From positions 2,356,001 through 2,420,000 of the forward strand of contig NZ_CP087196.1 of the NCBI RefSeq assembly GCF_024749285.1: a DNA stretch of 64,000 nucleotides, in the 5' to 3' direction. Positions 51,430 to 63,449 of this stretch are shown in pieces (position 1 is the stretch's first letter; each line of letters opens with the position of its first letter). The notes beneath the pieces were generated by a model. That model did not search any database, was not told the DNA's origin, and worked only from the letters and a program-made list of their open reading frames with translations. Made by a program: the position numbers and the translations under genes. Origin of the DNA: Pseudomonas sp. B21-015. GTDB lineage: Bacteria > Pseudomonadota > Gammaproteobacteria > Pseudomonadales > Pseudomonadaceae.

Positions 51430-51734
51430 CCGCGCATCTCGCTGGCAGCGTCGATATCGAGAGTGTGGAAGCGGCGATACAGCTGCAACAGAATCGCCAG
51501 GCCGATACTGGCCTCGGCGGCTGCCAGGCTGATCACCAGAATGAACATGATCTGTCCATCCGGCTGCGCCCAGCGGCTACCGGCAACGATGAACGCCAGT
51601 GCGGAGGCATTCATCATGACCTCCAGGCTCATCAGCACGAAGAGAATGTTGCGCCGGACCATCAGGCCGACCAGACCGAGGCAGAACAGGATGCCGGCGA
51701 CCGCCAGACCATGCTCCAAAGGGATAGCAGGCAT
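51426..51734 (-). CDS. nuoK: NADH-quinone oxidoreductase subunit K
   Basis: A 102-residue membrane subunit with three helices, carrying the two buried glutamates of the proton path ([13 protein letters not shown] and [13 protein letters not shown]). ATG 51734 is preferred: AGGAG lies eight bases upstream, and the ATG at 51740 is only two bases from it. Confidence 0.95.
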   Translation of the reverse strand: MPAIPLEHGLAVAGILFCLGLVGLMVRRNILFVLMSLEVMMNASALAFIVAGSRWAQPDGQIMFILVISLAAAEASIGLAILLQLYRRFHTLDIDAASEMRG

Positions 51735-51736
51735 CG

Positions 51737-52240
51737 TCATTGCTCCTTGGCTTCGTTGCGGCCCAAGTGGAACGCCGTGACGGCTGCGGCGAGCAGCAGC
51801 ATCGAGGCGAGTTCGACCACCAGCAGGTAAGGACCGAACAGGCTGATGCCCACGGCCTTGGCGTCTACGGTGGTGTGGCCGAGGGCCTGACCGCTGGAGT
51901 GGTTGAACAGCACATACAGCAGTTCAGCCAGCAGCAGGGCGCCGAGTGCGACCGGGCCCAGCCAGATACCGGGCTTGAGCCAGACGCGCTCTTGCTGAAC
52001 CGAGGCCGGGCCCAGGTTCAGCATCATCACCACGAACACGAACAGCACCATGATGGCGCCAGCGTAGGCGATCACTTCCAGTACACCGGCAAACGGTGCG
52101 CCAAGGGCGAAGAACGTCATGGCCACGGCGATCAGCGAAATGATCAGGTAGAGCAGGGCGTGCACGGGGTTGGTGTTGGTGATCACGCGAAGCGTGGACA
52201 CAACAGCGATACCCGATGCGAAATAGAAAGCGAATTCCAT
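51737..52240 (-). CDS. nuoJ: NADH-quinone oxidoreductase subunit J
   Basis: A 167-residue membrane subunit with five helices; the third carries the pi-bulge segment [22 protein letters not shown] important for coupling. Shorter than in enterics, as usual in Pseudomonas. The AAGGA site lies in the nine-base gap after nuoI. Confidence 0.95.
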   Translation of the reverse strand: MEFAFYFASGIAVVSTLRVITNTNPVHALLYLIISLIAVAMTFFALGAPFAGVLEVIAYAGAIMVLFVFVVMMLNLGPASVQQERVWLKPGIWLGPVALGALLLAELLYVLFNHSSGQALGHTTVDAKAVGISLFGPYLLVVELASMLLLAAAVTAFHLGRNEAKEQ

Positions 52241-52249
52241 CTTTCTTCC

Positions 52250-52795
52250 TTAAGGCAGCAAGCTCTTCACGTTGATCGGTTCGGCTTCATTCTGCGCGGA
52301 GCCTTTCGGCTTCCCGGCAATCGCCATACCTGCAACACGATAGAAGTTGTAATCAGGGTTTTTGCCGGGGCCGGAGATCAGCAGATCTTCTTTCTCGTAC
52401 ACCAGGTCCTGACGTTTGAACTCGGCCATTTCGAAATCCGGTGTCAGCTGGATCGCGGTGGTCGGGCAGGCTTCCTCGCAGAGGCCGCAGAAAATGCAGC
52501 GCGAGAAGTTGATGCGGAAGAACTCCGGGTACCAGCGACCGTCGTCGGTTTCGGCTTTCTGCAGCGAGATGCAACCCACCGGGCACGCCACGGCGCACAG
52601 GTTGCAGGCTACACAACGCTCTTCGCCGTCGGGGTCGCGGGTCAGGACGATACGGCCACGGAAGCGCGGCGGCAGGTACACGGCTTCTTCCGGGTACTGC
52701 AGCGTGTCGCGCTTGCGGAAGGCGTGGCCGAAAATCATCACCAGGCTGCGAAGCTGGGTGAAGAAGCCATGCACGATGTCAAAAATGTACTTCAT
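52250..52795 (-). CDS. nuoI: NADH-quinone oxidoreductase subunit I
   Basis: A 181-residue ferredoxin-like peripheral subunit binding clusters N6a and N6b through [12 protein letters not shown] and [12 protein letters not shown]. It relays electrons towards N2 in NuoB. The spacing to nuoH is 12 bases. Confidence 0.96.
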   Translation of the reverse strand: MKYIFDIVHGFFTQLRSLVMIFGHAFRKRDTLQYPEEAVYLPPRFRGRIVLTRDPDGEERCVACNLCAVACPVGCISLQKAETDDGRWYPEFFRINFSRCIFCGLCEEACPTTAIQLTPDFEMAEFKRQDLVYEKEDLLISGPGKNPDYNFYRVAGMAIAGKPKGSAQNEAEPINVKSLLP

Positions 52796-52807
52796 GATTC
52801 TCTATCC

Positions 52808-53815
52808 TCACTGAGCCGCGACGGCGGGCGTGTTGAGCAACACGATCGCAGCGGTCACCAGCATGTTGACGAGGGTCAGCGGCAGGCAGAACTTCCAGCT
52901 GAAGTCCATCACTTGGTCATACCGTGGGCGCGGAATCGAGGCGCGCAGCAGGATGAAGAACATGATGAAGAACGCGGTTTTCAGTGCGAACCAGATGAAC
53001 GGGATCTGCGGCAGAATGCCGAACGGACCGTGCCAGCCACCGAAGAACAAGGTCACCAGCAGCGCCGAAATCAACACGATGCCGATGTACTCGCCGACGA
53101 AGAACATGCCCCATTTCATACCGGCGTATTCAATGTGGTAACCGTCGGCCAGTTCCTGTTCCGCTTCCGGCTGGTCGAACGGGTGACGGTGAGTCACGGC
53201 GACGCCAGCGATGAAGAAGGTCAGGAAGCCGAAGATCTGCGGAATGACGAACCACAGGTTCTGCGCCTGGTACTCAACGATGTCGCGCATGTTGAACGAG
53301 CCGACCTGGATCACGATGCCCATCAGCGACAGGCCCATGAACACTTCGTACGACACGGTTTGTGCCGAGGCCCGCAAGCTGCCCAACAGGGCGAACTTGT
53401 TGTTACTCGACCAGCCGGCGAACAGCACCGCGTAGACCGACAGACCGGCCATGGCGAAGAAGAACAGGATGCCGATGTTGATATCCGCCACACCCCAGGT
53501 CGGGGTGATCGGGATGATTGCGAAGGCAATCAGCAAGGCGCTCATGGCCACGACCGGCGCCAACGTGAAGATCACTTTGTCGGCGAACGGCGGGGTCCAG
53601 TCTTCCTTGAAGAACATCTTGATCATGTCGGCCGCAATCTGGAACGCGCCGAACGGGCCGACGCGGTTCGGACCGTAACGGTCCTGCCAGAGGGCGAGCA
53701 GACGACGCTCGACCCAGCTCAGCAGCGCGCCGCAGACCACTACGGCGAGCAGAATCACGATGGCCTTGAGGACCGCGATGATCACGTCAATCACTTCAGG
53801 CGTGAACCAGGTCAT
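52808..53815 (-). CDS. nuoH: NADH-quinone oxidoreductase subunit H
   Basis: A 335-residue membrane subunit with eight helices that forms much of the quinone chamber. [27 protein letters not shown] and the acidic loop [20 protein letters not shown] are diagnostic. Start overlaps the nuoG stop (ATGA). Confidence 0.96.
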   Translation of the reverse strand: MTWFTPEVIDVIIAVLKAIVILLAVVVCGALLSWVERRLLALWQDRYGPNRVGPFGAFQIAADMIKMFFKEDWTPPFADKVIFTLAPVVAMSALLIAFAIIPITPTWGVADINIGILFFFAMAGLSVYAVLFAGWSSNNKFALLGSLRASAQTVSYEVFMGLSLMGIVIQVGSFNMRDIVEYQAQNLWFVIPQIFGFLTFFIAGVAVTHRHPFDQPEAEQELADGYHIEYAGMKWGMFFVGEYIGIVLISALLVTLFFGGWHGPFGILPQIPFIWFALKTAFFIMFFILLRASIPRPRYDQVMDFSWKFCLPLTLVNMLVTAAIVLLNTPAVAAQ

Positions 53816-56526
53816 TGAGCTGCCTCCTGCAGACCGTCAACGGACTTGCCAAAGATCGCCGGCGGAATGCCGGCGATACCGGCCGGCAATGCGACCAGAC
53901 CGGCACCCAGCTCTTCGTTGATGCGCAGCGGCAGACGCAGGGTCTGGCCGGCCACGTTCAGGCTCAGCAGGGCACCGTCATTGACGCCCAGGCGATCGGC
54001 TTCGGACTTGGCCAGCGACACGTAGGCGGCTGGAATGCGTTCCTGCACCGGTGCGGCTTTGGAAGAGTTCTCTTCGCTGCCGAACAGGTGGAAGAACGGC
54101 ACGACCTGCCAGGTGCCCGGAGCCGGGTTGAACGCGCGCGGAACACTGGCGAACCAGTTCAGCGAATCACCGGTGCTTTCGATCAGGCGAGTGCCCGGGT
54201 CGCCAGCGCGGATGTGACCACCGACTTCGTCCTGGAACTTGTTCCAGGCTTGCGGCGAGTTCCAGCCCGGAGACCAGGCGAATGGCACTTGCTGACGCGG
54301 TTCGACCGAGCCCGAGTAACCTTCCATGGAGAACGAGAACGCGGTGTCGTTGTCTTGGGAAGTACGCGGTTCATGCACGCTGATGTCGGCGCGCATGGCG
54401 GTACGACCGGAGTAACGCAGCGGTTCACGCGCCAGTTTCAGGCCTTTGATGCGGAACGCGGCGGACGGTGCGGCATCGACGATGCGCGCCAGTTGCGGTT
54501 TGCTCGCAGCAACGGCAGCGGTGACGTGGTCCAGTTGGGTCCAGTCGATCGGCTGGTTCAGCAAGGTCGAACGCAGGGCATGCAGCCAACGCCAGCCTTC
54601 GTGAACCAGGATGCTTGCGTCGAGGTAAGTCGGGTCGAAGACCTGGAAGAAGCGCTGGGCGCGGCCTTCCTGGCTGACCAGCGTACCGTCGCCTTCAGCG
54701 AAGCTGGCGGCTGGCAGAACCAGGTGCGCGCGATCGCTGGTGGCGGTTTTCTGATGGTCCGCCACGATCACCACTTTGGCGGCGTTCAGGGCAGCATCGA
54801 CACGAGCTTTGTCGGTGCGGGTGTACAGATCGTTTTCCAGCACGACGATGGCGTCAGCTTTACCGTCGATCACCGCTTGCAGCGCAGCGTCTACCGATTC
54901 GCCACCGAGCATGGCCAGGCCGAGGCTGTTGGCCTCTGGCACGATCAGGCTGATGGAGCCGTTCTTCTCGCGCAGCTTCAGGGCTTTTGCAATGTTTGCA
55001 GCAGCCTCAATCAACGCCTTGGAACCCAGCGAGGTGCCGGCAATGATCAACGGACGCTTGGCAGCGAGCAGGGCGTCGGCAATGCGCTTGGCCAGCTCGA
55101 GGGCTTCGGCATCCAGGCCTTCAACCGCAGGAGCGCTGGCGTCGAGGGCGTGAGCCACGGCGAAACCGATGCGGGCCAGGTCGTCTGGCGCTGCGTGAAC
55201 GCATTCTTCAGCGATGTCGTCGAGCTTGGTTTCAGCCAGGCTGGCGATGAACAGCGGGTTCAGTTCGTGCTGGCCGATGTTCTTTACCGCAGCATCGAGC
55301 CACGGCTGAACGCGCATGGCGTCGGCCATGTCTTCGGCCTTGCCCTTGACCGATTGGCGCAGGGCCAGGGCCATGCGCGCAGCGGTCTGGGTCAGGTCTT
55401 CGCCGAGGACGAAAATCGCATCGTGGTCTTCGATGTCGCGCATGTTCGGGATCGGCAGCGGGCTGTCTTTGAGCACCTGCACCACCAGACGAATGCGCTC
55501 AAGTTCAGCGGCTTCGATGCCGGAGTAGAAGTGCTCGGCGCCGACCAGTTCCAGCAACGCGTAGTTGCTTTCGAGGCTGGCGCGCGGCGAACCGATACCG
55601 ACGATGTTGCGACCGCGCAGCAGGTCAGCGGCTTTATCCAGTGCTTCGTCGAGGCCCAGCTTGGCGCCGCCTGCCAGCTGTGGCTGACGCGGGCGGTCTT
55701 CGCGGTTGACATAGCCATAGCCGAAACGGCCACGGTCGCACAGGAAGTACTGGTTCACCGAACCGTTGAAACGGTTTTCGATGCGACGCAGTTCGCCGTA
55801 ACGCTCGCCCGGGGAAATGTTGCAACCGCTGGAGCAGCCATGGCAGATGCTCGGCGAGAACTGCATGTCCCACTTGCGGTTGTATCGCTCGGAGTGAGTC
55901 TTGTCGGTGAACACACCGGTCGGGCAGACCTCGGTGAGGTTGCCGGAGAACTCGCTTTCGAGGGTGCCGTCTTCAACGCGACCGAAGTACACGTTGTCGT
56001 GAGCACCGAATACGCCGAGGTCGGTGCCGCCGGCGTAGTCTTTATAGAAGCGCACGCAGCGATAGCAAGCGATGCAGCGGTTCATTTCGTGGGAAATGAA
56101 CGGGCCCAGTTGCTGGTTCTGGTGAGTACGCTTGGTGAAGCGATAACGGCGCTCGTTGTGGCCGGTCATCACGGTCATGTCTTGCAGGTGGCAGTGACCG
56201 CCTTCCTCACAGACCGGGCAGTCGTGCGGGTGGTTGGTCATCAGCCATTCAACAACACTGGCGCGGAAGGCCTTGGATTCTTCATCTTCGATGGAGATCC
56301 AGGTGCCATCGGTTGCAGGGGTCATGCAGGACATGACGATGCGACCACGGGTGTCGTTTTCGTCGGTGTACTGCTTGACCGCGCACTGGCGGCAAGCGCC
56401 AACGCTGCCAAGGGCTGGGTGCCAGCAGAAATAAGGGATATCGAGGCCTAGCGACAGACATGCCTGTAACAGGTTGTCTGCCCCATCGACTTCGAGCTCT
56501 TTGCCGTCTACGTGGATAGTGGCCAT
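53812..56526 (-). CDS. nuoG: NADH-quinone oxidoreductase subunit G
   Basis: A 904-residue iron-sulfur subunit. A [2Fe-2S] domain ([19 protein letters not shown]) and the cluster motifs [33 protein letters not shown] and [10 protein letters not shown] (the extra N7 cluster) lie in the first 240 residues; the rest is a molybdopterin-oxidoreductase-like domain without cofactor. The ribosome-binding site is weak, and a terminator-like hairpin lies in the 138-base gap before it. Confidence 0.95.
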   Translation of the reverse strand: MATIHVDGKELEVDGADNLLQACLSLGLDIPYFCWHPALGSVGACRQCAVKQYTDENDTRGRIVMSCMTPATDGTWISIEDEESKAFRASVVEWLMTNHPHDCPVCEEGGHCHLQDMTVMTGHNERRYRFTKRTHQNQQLGPFISHEMNRCIACYRCVRFYKDYAGGTDLGVFGAHDNVYFGRVEDGTLESEFSGNLTEVCPTGVFTDKTHSERYNRKWDMQFSPSICHGCSSGCNISPGERYGELRRIENRFNGSVNQYFLCDRGRFGYGYVNREDRPRQPQLAGGAKLGLDEALDKAADLLRGRNIVGIGSPRASLESNYALLELVGAEHFYSGIEAAELERIRLVVQVLKDSPLPIPNMRDIEDHDAIFVLGEDLTQTAARMALALRQSVKGKAEDMADAMRVQPWLDAAVKNIGQHELNPLFIASLAETKLDDIAEECVHAAPDDLARIGFAVAHALDASAPAVEGLDAEALELAKRIADALLAAKRPLIIAGTSLGSKALIEAAANIAKALKLREKNGSISLIVPEANSLGLAMLGGESVDAALQAVIDGKADAIVVLENDLYTRTDKARVDAALNAAKVVIVADHQKTATSDRAHLVLPAASFAEGDGTLVSQEGRAQRFFQVFDPTYLDASILVHEGWRWLHALRSTLLNQPIDWTQLDHVTAAVAASKPQLARIVDAAPSAAFRIKGLKLAREPLRYSGRTAMRADISVHEPRTSQDNDTAFSFSMEGYSGSVEPRQQVPFAWSPGWNSPQAWNKFQDEVGGHIRAGDPGTRLIESTGDSLNWFASVPRAFNPAPGTWQVVPFFHLFGSEENSSKAAPVQERIPAAYVSLAKSEADRLGVNDGALLSLNVAGQTLRLPLRINEELGAGLVALPAGIAGIPPAIFGKSVDGLQEAAQ

Positions 56527-56664
56527 GGTTCAAAGTTCTTCGTTGGCCCGGTGTCAGCGGGCGTGGCTAATGGAATCTTGTTATCCGTCCAAATCCAAAC
56601 AGCCTCGAAAGGCGTCATCGGACGAAAAGGCGAAGGGCGCGGACCCTTCGCCTTTTTTAAGCGT
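56527..56664 (-). other. nuoF-nuoG spacer with terminator-like hairpin
   Basis: AAAAGGCGAAGGG (56625-56637) and CCCTTCGCCTTTT (56644-56656) form a perfect 13-bp stem with a six-base loop. On the minus strand the stem is followed by TTTTCG. It lies inside the nuo operon, 98 bases before nuoG, and could lower or stabilise the distal transcript. Confidence 0.75.
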
Positions 56665-58020
56665 TTACGCGCCGACTACGATCGGCTTTGCCAGAGGCGG
56701 GACGACGGCGCTGGTGGGCGCGATGCCGGCTTCGAACTCTGGACGGAAGTATTTGATGGCGCTGCCCAACGGCTCCACGGCACCCGGTGCGTGTGCACAG
56801 AAGGTCTTGCCCGGGCCGAGGAAACCGACCAGACCCAGCAGGGTCTCGATATCGCCTGGCTGGCCTTCGCCGTTCTCGATGGCCATCAAGAGCTTGACGC
56901 TCCATGGCAAGCCATCGCGGCACGGGGTGCAGAAGCCGCAGGATTCGCGAGCGAAGAACTGCTCCATGTTGCGCAGCAGGGACACCATGTTGACGCTGTC
57001 GTCCACCGCCATGGCCAGGCCGGTACCCATGCGGGTGCCCACTTTGGCGATGCCGCCGGCATACATTTGTGCGTCCAGGTGTTCCGGCAGCAGGAAACCG
57101 GTACCGGCGCCGCCTGGCTGCCAGCACTTGAGCTTGTAACCGTCGCGCATGCCGCCAGCGTAGTCTTCGAACAACTCGCGACCGGTAACGCCGAACGGCA
57201 GTTCCCACAGGCCCGGGTTCTTGACCTTGCCGGAGAAGCCCATGAGCTTGGTGCCCATGTCTTCACTGCCTTCACGGGCCAACGATTTGTACCAGTCCAC
57301 GCCGTCGGCAATGATTGCCGGCACGTTGCACAGGGTTTCAACGTTGTTCACGCAGGTCGGCTTGCCCCACACGCCCACGGCGGCAGGGAAGGGCGGCTTG
57401 GAGCGCGGGTTGGCGCGGCGACCTTCGAGGGAGTTGATCAGTGCGGTTTCTTCACCGCAGATGTAACGCCCGGCGCCGGTGTGGACAAACAGCTCGAAAT
57501 CAAAACCCGAACCCAGGATGTTCTTGCCCAGCAGGCCAGCAGCCTTGGCTTCTTCCACGGCACGGTTGAGGTGCTTGGCGGCGGTGGTGTACTCGCCACG
57601 CAGGAAGATGTAGCCACGGTAGGTTTTCAGCGCGCGAGCACTGATCAGCATGCCTTCGATCAGCAGATGGGGCAGTTGCTCCATCAGCATGCGGTCTTTC
57701 CAGGTGTTCGGTTCCATCTCGTCCGCATTGCACAGCAGGTAGCGGATGTTGATGGATTCGTCCTTGGGCATCAGGCCCCACTTAACGCCCGTGGGGAAGC
57801 CTGCACCGCCGCGACCTTTCAAGCCGGAATCTTTCACGGTCTGGACGATATCGTCCTGAGCCATGTCGGCGAAGGCTTTGCGCGCAGCGGCGTAACCGTT
57901 CTTGGCCTGGTACTCGTCGAGCCACACGGCTTCGCCGTCGTCACGCAGACGCCAGGTCAGCGGGTGAGTCTCGGCCGAACGCTTGATGCGGTTGGCAGGA
58001 CCGAAGGAAGTCAGGGTCAT
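56665..58020 (-). CDS. nuoF: NADH-quinone oxidoreductase subunit F
   Basis: A 451-residue subunit holding FMN, the NADH site ([13 protein letters not shown]) and [4Fe-4S] cluster N3 ([12 protein letters not shown]). It takes the hydride from NADH. Its start overlaps the nuoE stop by four bases. Confidence 0.96.
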   Translation of the reverse strand: MTLTSFGPANRIKRSAETHPLTWRLRDDGEAVWLDEYQAKNGYAAARKAFADMAQDDIVQTVKDSGLKGRGGAGFPTGVKWGLMPKDESINIRYLLCNADEMEPNTWKDRMLMEQLPHLLIEGMLISARALKTYRGYIFLRGEYTTAAKHLNRAVEEAKAAGLLGKNILGSGFDFELFVHTGAGRYICGEETALINSLEGRRANPRSKPPFPAAVGVWGKPTCVNNVETLCNVPAIIADGVDWYKSLAREGSEDMGTKLMGFSGKVKNPGLWELPFGVTGRELFEDYAGGMRDGYKLKCWQPGGAGTGFLLPEHLDAQMYAGGIAKVGTRMGTGLAMAVDDSVNMVSLLRNMEQFFARESCGFCTPCRDGLPWSVKLLMAIENGEGQPGDIETLLGLVGFLGPGKTFCAHAPGAVEPLGSAIKYFRPEFEAGIAPTSAVVPPLAKPIVVGA

Positions 58021-58514
58021 ACGTAGCCCTCGAGCAATTTGGCAACGCCGGCAGGCTGCACATCACCGAATGTGTCGTCGTCGATCATCAACGCCGGCGC
58101 CTTGTCGCAGTTGCCGAGGCAGCAGACCGGCAGCAGGGTGAAACGACCGTCGGCGGTGGTCTGACCCAGGCCGATGCCCAGCTTGCTCTGGATTTCGCTG
58201 ACCACGGATTCGTGACCACCGATGTAGCAGACCATGCTGTCGCAAACGCGAATGATGTGACGGCCCACTGGCTGACGGAAGATCTGGCTATAGAACGTCG
58301 CCACCCCTTCAACGTCGCTGGCCGGGATGCCGAGGATCTCGCCGATGGCGTAGAGCGCGCCGTCAGGCACCCAGCCACGTTCCTTCTGGACGATCTTCAG
58401 GGCTTCGATCGACGCCGCGCGCGGGTCTTCGTAGTGATGCAGCTCGTGCTCGATGGCCGAGCGCTCGGTTTCGCTCAAGGCGAAACGGTCTGTCTGGATA
58501 AGCGTGCTGTTCAT
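58017..58514 (-). CDS. nuoE: NADH-quinone oxidoreductase subunit E
   Basis: A 165-residue thioredoxin-fold subunit binding [2Fe-2S] cluster N1a through CDSMVC and [10 protein letters not shown]. It begins two bases after the nuoCD stop. Confidence 0.95.
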   Translation of the reverse strand: MNSTLIQTDRFALSETERSAIEHELHHYEDPRAASIEALKIVQKERGWVPDGALYAIGEILGIPASDVEGVATFYSQIFRQPVGRHIIRVCDSMVCYIGGHESVVSEIQSKLGIGLGQTTADGRFTLLPVCCLGNCDKAPALMIDDDTFGDVQPAGVAKLLEGYV

Positions 58515-58516
58515 GC

Positions 58517-60301
58517 TTAGCGGTCCACGTCGGCCATAACGAAATCGATACTACCCAGGTACGCGATCAAGTCCGCGACCATGCTGCCTTTGATCACCGA
58601 AGGGATCTGCTGCAGGTGCGGGAAGCTTGGGGTACGAATCCGGGTGCGGTAGCTCATGGTGCCGCCATCGCTCGTCAGGTAATAACTGTTGATGCCCTTG
58701 GTCGCTTCGATCATCTGGAAGGATTCGTTGGCCGGCATGACCGGGCCCCACGAAACTTGCAGGAAGTGCGTGATCAGGGTCTCGATGTGTTGCAGGGTGC
58801 GCTCTTTCGGCGGCGGCGTGGTCAGCGGGTGATCCGCCTTGTACGGGCCTTCCGGCATGTTGCGCATGCACTGCTCGATGATCTTGATGCTCTGGCGCAT
58901 TTCTTCGACGCGCACGATGCAACGGTCGTAGGCATCGCCATTGGCCGCCAGCGGGATTTCGAATTCGAAGTTCTCGTAGCCGGAGTAAGGGCGAGCCTTG
59001 CGCAGGTCGAAATCGCAACCGGTCGAACGCAGGCCGGCACCGGTGACGCCCCATTCCAGGGCTTCCTTGGTGTTGTAGGCGGCGACGCCGATGGTGCGAC
59101 CACGCAGGATGCTGTTGTCCAGTGCGGCTTTCTGGTATTCGTCCAGACGCTTTGGCATCCACTCGACGAAATCCTTGACCAGTTTTTCCCAGCCGCGTGG
59201 CAGGTCGTGGGCGACGCCACCGATGCGGTACCAGGCCGGGTGCAGACGGAAACCGGTGATGGCTTCGATCACCGTGTACGCCTTCTGACGGTCGGTGAAG
59301 GTGAAGAACACCGGGGTCATGGCGCCGACGTCCTGGATGTAAGTCCCCAGGAACAGCAGGTGGCTGGTGATCCGGAAGAACTCGGCCATCATGATGCGGA
59401 TGACGTCGACCTTTTCGGGCACCTTGATGCCGGCCAGCTTCTCGACCGAGAGCACGTACGGCAGGTTGTTCATCACACCGCCGAGGTAGTCGATCCGGTC
59501 GGTGTACGGAATGAAGCTGTGCCAGGACTGACGCTCGGCCATCTTCTCGGCACCACGGTGGTGGTAACCGACGTCCGGCACGCAGTCGACGATTTCTTCG
59601 CCGTCCAGCTGCAGAATGATACGGAACGCACCGTGGGCCGAAGGGTGGTTCGGACCCAGGTTGAGGAACATGTAGTCCTCGTTCGGCCCGGAACGTTTCA
59701 TGCCCCAGTCTTCAGGCTTGAAGCGCGCGGCTTCCTCCTCAAGCTGTTGCTTGGCCAGGGTCAGGCTGAACGGGTCGAACTCGGTGGCGCGGGCCGGGAA
59801 GTCCTTGCGCAGCGGGTGACCTTCCCAGGTCGGCGGCATCATGATGCGGGTCAGGTGCGGGTGGCCGGCAAAGTGGATGCCGTACATGTCCCACACTTCA
59901 CGCTCGTACCAGTTGGCGTTCGGCCAGATGCTGGTGACGCTCGGCAGGTTGAGGTCGCTCTCGGACAAGGCGACCTTGATCATTACGTCACTATTACGTT
60001 CGATCGACATCAAGTGATAGAACACAGTGAAATCGACGCCGCTTGGCAGCCCTTGACGCTTGGTGCGCAGACGCTCGTCCACGCCGTGCAGGTCATAGAG
60101 CATGACGTACGGCTTGGGCAGGTTGCGCAGGAAGGTCAGGACTTCGACGAGTTTGGCGCGGGCAACCCAAAGCACCGGCATGCCGGTGCGGGTAGGCTGG
60201 GCGGTGAACGCCTCGGGGCCAAAACGGTTGTTCAGTTCGACGACCACATCCTGGTCGTCTGCCTTATAAGGCGGGATGTACAGAGCACTGCCTGTAGTCA
60301 T
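58517..60301 (-). CDS. nuoC: NADH-quinone oxidoreductase fused subunit C/D
   Basis: A 594-residue fusion (nuoCD). Residues about 1-185 are the 30-kDa NuoC part ([23 protein letters not shown]). The rest is the 49-kDa NuoD part lining the quinone pocket ([24 protein letters not shown]). The fusion is the usual gammaproteobacterial form. A 72-base spacer separates it from nuoB. Confidence 0.96.
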   Translation of the reverse strand: MTTGSALYIPPYKADDQDVVVELNNRFGPEAFTAQPTRTGMPVLWVARAKLVEVLTFLRNLPKPYVMLYDLHGVDERLRTKRQGLPSGVDFTVFYHLMSIERNSDVMIKVALSESDLNLPSVTSIWPNANWYEREVWDMYGIHFAGHPHLTRIMMPPTWEGHPLRKDFPARATEFDPFSLTLAKQQLEEEAARFKPEDWGMKRSGPNEDYMFLNLGPNHPSAHGAFRIILQLDGEEIVDCVPDVGYHHRGAEKMAERQSWHSFIPYTDRIDYLGGVMNNLPYVLSVEKLAGIKVPEKVDVIRIMMAEFFRITSHLLFLGTYIQDVGAMTPVFFTFTDRQKAYTVIEAITGFRLHPAWYRIGGVAHDLPRGWEKLVKDFVEWMPKRLDEYQKAALDNSILRGRTIGVAAYNTKEALEWGVTGAGLRSTGCDFDLRKARPYSGYENFEFEIPLAANGDAYDRCIVRVEEMRQSIKIIEQCMRNMPEGPYKADHPLTTPPPKERTLQHIETLITHFLQVSWGPVMPANESFQMIEATKGINSYYLTSDGGTMSYRTRIRTPSFPHLQQIPSVIKGSMVADLIAYLGSIDFVMADVDR

Positions 60302-60373
60302 GGTTATTTATCGCTTTCGGTCAACGTAAAGAATGAAGCCAGTTTCTCGTTTCTTTGTAAGAACAGATCTGGA

Positions 60374-61048
60374 TCAGACTTCGTCGGGGCTGCGCAGGTT
60401 GGTGACTGCGATTCGCTGTTCGCGGCGCTGTTCCTTTTGCGAAGGCATCTCGGCGCGGTACACGCCTTGATCGCCAACGACCCAGGAAAGTGGGCGACGC
60501 TCCTGGCCAATCGACTCTTGCAAGAGCATCAAGCCCTGCAGAAAAGCTTCAGGGCGGGGCGGGCAGCCAGGCACGTAGACGTCCACGGGCAGGAACTTGT
60601 CCACCCCTTGAACGACGGAGTAGATGTCGTACATGCCACCGGAGTTGGCGCACGAACCCATGGAGATGACCCATTTAGGTTCGAGCATTTGCTCGTAGAG
60701 ACGCTGAATGATCGGCGCCATCTTGATGAAGCAGGTACCGGCGATAACCATGAAATCCGCCTGACGCGGCGATGCCCGGATCACCTCGGCGCCAAAGCGC
60801 GCGATGTCGTGGGGCGCCGTGAAGGCGGTGGTCATTTCCACGTAGCAGCACGAAAGACCGAAGTTATACGGCCACAGGGAGTTCTTGCGCCCCCAGTTGA
60901 TCGTGCCGTTGAGCACGTCTTCGAGCTTGCCCATGAAAATGTTTTTGTGGACTTGATCTTCTAACGGATCGGAAACGGTTTCCCGTTGGCCAATCGGATA
61001 CTGCTCGTTAGGAGCATCGGGGTCGATCCTGGTGAGATTGTATTGCAT
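60374..61048 (-). CDS. nuoB: NADH-quinone oxidoreductase subunit B
   Basis: A 224-residue subunit binding terminal cluster N2 via the adjacent cysteines in GLSCCYVEM plus GSCANSGG and [13 protein letters not shown] 61048 has GAGG eight bases upstream; the in-frame TTG at 61054 is less likely. Confidence 0.96.
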   Translation of the reverse strand: MQYNLTRIDPDAPNEQYPIGQRETVSDPLEDQVHKNIFMGKLEDVLNGTINWGRKNSLWPYNFGLSCCYVEMTTAFTAPHDIARFGAEVIRASPRQADFMVIAGTCFIKMAPIIQRLYEQMLEPKWVISMGSCANSGGMYDIYSVVQGVDKFLPVDVYVPGCPPRPEAFLQGLMLLQESIGQERRPLSWVVGDQGVYRAEMPSQKEQRREQRIAVTNLRSPDEV

Positions 61049-61058
61049 TGCCAAAGCC

Positions 61059-61472
61059 TCATTGTTTCAGCTTCGCTTGCCGCTTACGACGAGCTTCCGG
61101 AGCCCAGTCAAGGGCGCCCACTCGGAATAGGTAGACAAGACCTGCCAACAGAATTGCTATGAAAACGAGAGCTTCGACGAATCCGGTCCAGCCGCTTTCG
61201 CGGACGGACACAGACCAGGCAAAGAGAAAGAGGGCTTCGATATCGAAGATCACGAAGAGCATCGCGACCAGATAGAATTTGGCTGAGAGCCGCAAGCGGG
61301 CGCCACCGGTAGGTAGCATGCCGGACTCGAACGGTTCGTTTTTGCTGCGGCCCCAGGCTTTTGACCCGAGGAGGCTGGAGACGCCGAGCATGAAGGCGCA
61401 AAGGCCGCCGACACCCAGAAGGAAAATGGCAAAGCCCCAGTTGTGGGCCATGAGTCCGGTCGCTTCGGGCAT
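61059..61472 (-). CDS. nuoA: NADH-quinone oxidoreductase subunit A
   Basis: A 137-residue membrane subunit with three helices around the quinone-site loop ([28 protein letters not shown]). First gene of the 13-gene operon. AAGGA precedes ATG 61472; the open frame extends to 61577, but without a good site. Confidence 0.95.
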   Translation of the reverse strand: MPEATGLMAHNWGFAIFLLGVGGLCAFMLGVSSLLGSKAWGRSKNEPFESGMLPTGGARLRLSAKFYLVAMLFVIFDIEALFLFAWSVSVRESGWTGFVEALVFIAILLAGLVYLFRVGALDWAPEARRKRQAKLKQ

Positions 61473-62027
61473 GCTGGTAATCCTTAACAGAGAGCAAAGG
61501 TCTCTGAGCTTGATAAAGAAATAAGGCAGTGACGATATGTCGCAGCAATCAATCCCGCTGATTTTATGGCTAAACACCCTGCAAGTAAAATTCCTATAGC
61601 GAAATTATTTATTGGAATAAGGACATGGCGCGCCTCCAAAGCCCTGTAGCCCATGCGGTTCGGGCATTAGCGGGGGTTTTGTCAAATATGTTCTGTAGGG
61701 AATGTAACGAACATAGTTGCCGCTAAATGATAATCAATATTATTTGACGCAGTTTTCAAACTGTTTAACGGGTGAGTGGCTGGGAAGTTGTCTTATATGC
61801 GTGTTACTGCAAGTAGCGAGCTCGGTCGTTTTACCTTATTTTCCGGGCCGTGAAACTGCTCTGGATCAATGTGTTTCGCAAAATTCTGTGGGTTAACACG
61901 TTCCCTGTGGGAGCCGGGCTTGCCCGCGATGGCAGTGTGTCAGACACGGCAGATGTTGACTGACAGGTCGCCATCGCGGGCAAGCCCGGCTCCCACAGGG
62001 TTTTGCAGTGATCGAAAAATCGCAGGC
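61473..62027. other. nuo upstream region and aceA downstream region
   Basis: No gene. It contains an inverted repeat TATGTTC/GAACATA (61687-61693/61709-61715), a Fur-box-like stretch AAATGATAATCAATATTATT (61725-61744; about 14 of 19 consensus positions), and a twin REP at 61904-61999. The nuo promoter should lie here, but no strong -35/-10 pair was recognised. Confidence 0.5.
61904..61999. repeat. Twin REP (inverted pair)
   Basis: CCTGTGGGAGCCGGGCTTGC and its inverse form perfect 28-base arms. They carry an extra C (GAGCCGGGC) relative to the pairs at 18.1 and 24.9 kb, a separate subclass. Confidence 0.8.
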
Positions 62028-62057
62028 AAAAAAACGCCCCGAACCAGTTGGGGCGTC
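62028..62057 (-). terminator. Intrinsic terminator of aceA
   Basis: On the minus strand ACGCCCC and GGGGCGT flank a nine-base loop, followed by seven T, about 67 bases after the aceA stop. Confidence 0.88.
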
Positions 62058-62123
62058 AGATGGGCGGCTTTGCGGTTAGCTTTTTATTCGGTCCGCAAGG
62101 GCCGTTTGCTCATGTACAGCCAA

Positions 62124-63449
62124 TCAGTGGAACTGTTCTTCTTCGGTCGAACCGGTCAGCGCGGTCACCGAGGACGAGCCACCTTGAATCACGGTGGTCA
62201 TGTCGTCGAAGTAGCCGGTGCCCACTTCCTGCTGGTGAGCCACGAAGGTGTAACCCTTGGCAGCGTCAGCGAACTCTTGCTCTTGCAGCTTCACGTAGGC
62301 CGTCATGTCGTTGCGGGCATAGTCGTGCGCCAGGTTGAACATGCTGTGCCACATGTTGTGAATGCCGGCCAGGGTGATGAACTGATGCTTGTAGCCCATG
62401 GCGGACAGTTCGCGCTGGAACTTGGCGATGGTCGCGTCGTCCAGGTTTTTCTTCCAGTTGAAGGAAGGCGAGCAGTTGTACGACAGCAGTTGGTCCGGGT
62501 ATTCCTTTTTGATCGCTTCCGCGAAGCGACGTGCTTCATCCAGATCCGGCTTGGCGGTTTCGCACCAGATCAGGTCGGCGTACGGCGCGTAAGCCAGGCC
62601 GCGAGCGATGGCTTGGTCGAGGCCGGCGCGCACTTTGTAGAAGCCTTCCTGGGTACGTTCGCCAGTCACGAACGGCTGGTCGTACGGGTCGCAATCGGAA
62701 GTCAGCAAATCAGCCGCGTTAGCGTCGGTACGAGCCAGGATGATGGTCGGCGTACCGGCGACGTCAGCTGCCAGACGGGCAGCGGTCAGCTTCTGTACGG
62801 CTTCCTGGGTCGGAACCAGTACTTTGCCGCCCATGTGGCCGCATTTTTTCACGGAGGCCAGTTGGTCTTCGAAGTGAACGCCGGCGGCGCCTGCTTCGAT
62901 CATGCTCTTCATCAGCTCGTAAGCGTTCAGTACGCCACCGAAACCGGCTTCAGCGTCAGCCACGATCGGTGCGAAGTAGTCGATGTAACCTTCGTCGCCC
63001 GGGTTCTTGCCGGCTTTCCACTGGATCTGGTCGGCACGACGGAACGAGTTGTTGATGCGCTTGACCACGGTTGGAACCGAATCCACCGGGTACAGCGACT
63101 GGTCCGGGTACATCGACTCGGCGGAGTTGTTGTCCGCAGCCACTTGCCAGCCCGACAGGTAGATCGCCTGGATGCCGGCCTTGACTTGTTGCACAGCCTG
63201 GCCGCCGGTCAGGGCGCCCATGCAGTTGACGAAATCTTTCTCAGGGCGGAAGGACGGTTTGGCACCCTGGGTGACCAGGTTCCAAAGCTTCTCGGCGCCC
63301 ATTTTTGCAAAGGTGTGCTCAGGTTGAACCGAGCCACGCAGACGGACGACGTCAGCAGCGGAGTAATTGCGTGTCACGCCTTTCCAGCGCGGGTTTTCAG
63401 CCCAATCTTTTTCGAGGGCTGCAATTTGCTGTTCGCGTGTCAGTGCCAT
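62124..63449 (-). CDS. aceA: Isocitrate lyase
   Basis: A 441-residue glyoxylate-shunt enzyme cleaving isocitrate to glyoxylate and succinate, needed for growth on acetate and fatty acids. The active-site motif [12 protein letters not shown] is intact, as are [12 protein letters not shown] and GSTEEEQF at the end. It is the short, E. coli-like form. The start at 63449 has GAGG upstream; the frame extends to 63521 without support. Position next to nuo matches other Pseudomonas chromosomes. Confidence 0.96.
   Translation of the reverse strand: MALTREQQIAALEKDWAENPRWKGVTRNYSAADVVRLRGSVQPEHTFAKMGAEKLWNLVTQGAKPSFRPEKDFVNCMGALTGGQAVQQVKAGIQAIYLSGWQVAADNNSAESMYPDQSLYPVDSVPTVVKRINNSFRRADQIQWKAGKNPGDEGYIDYFAPIVADAEAGFGGVLNAYELMKSMIEAGAAGVHFEDQLASVKKCGHMGGKVLVPTQEAVQKLTAARLAADVAGTPTIILARTDANAADLLTSDCDPYDQPFVTGERTQEGFYKVRAGLDQAIARGLAYAPYADLIWCETAKPDLDEARRFAEAIKKEYPDQLLSYNCSPSFNWKKNLDDATIAKFQRELSAMGYKHQFITLAGIHNMWHSMFNLAHDYARNDMTAYVKLQEQEFADAAKGYTFVAHQQEVGTGYFDDMTTVIQGGSSSVTALTGSTEEEQFH

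Noticed and set aside
51740..53818. 692-codon plus-strand ORF
   Set aside because: Antisense shadow of nuoJ, nuoI and nuoH; no domain recognisable.
53815..56451. 878-codon plus-strand ORF
   Set aside because: Antisense shadow of nuoG; codon pattern follows the opposite strand gene.
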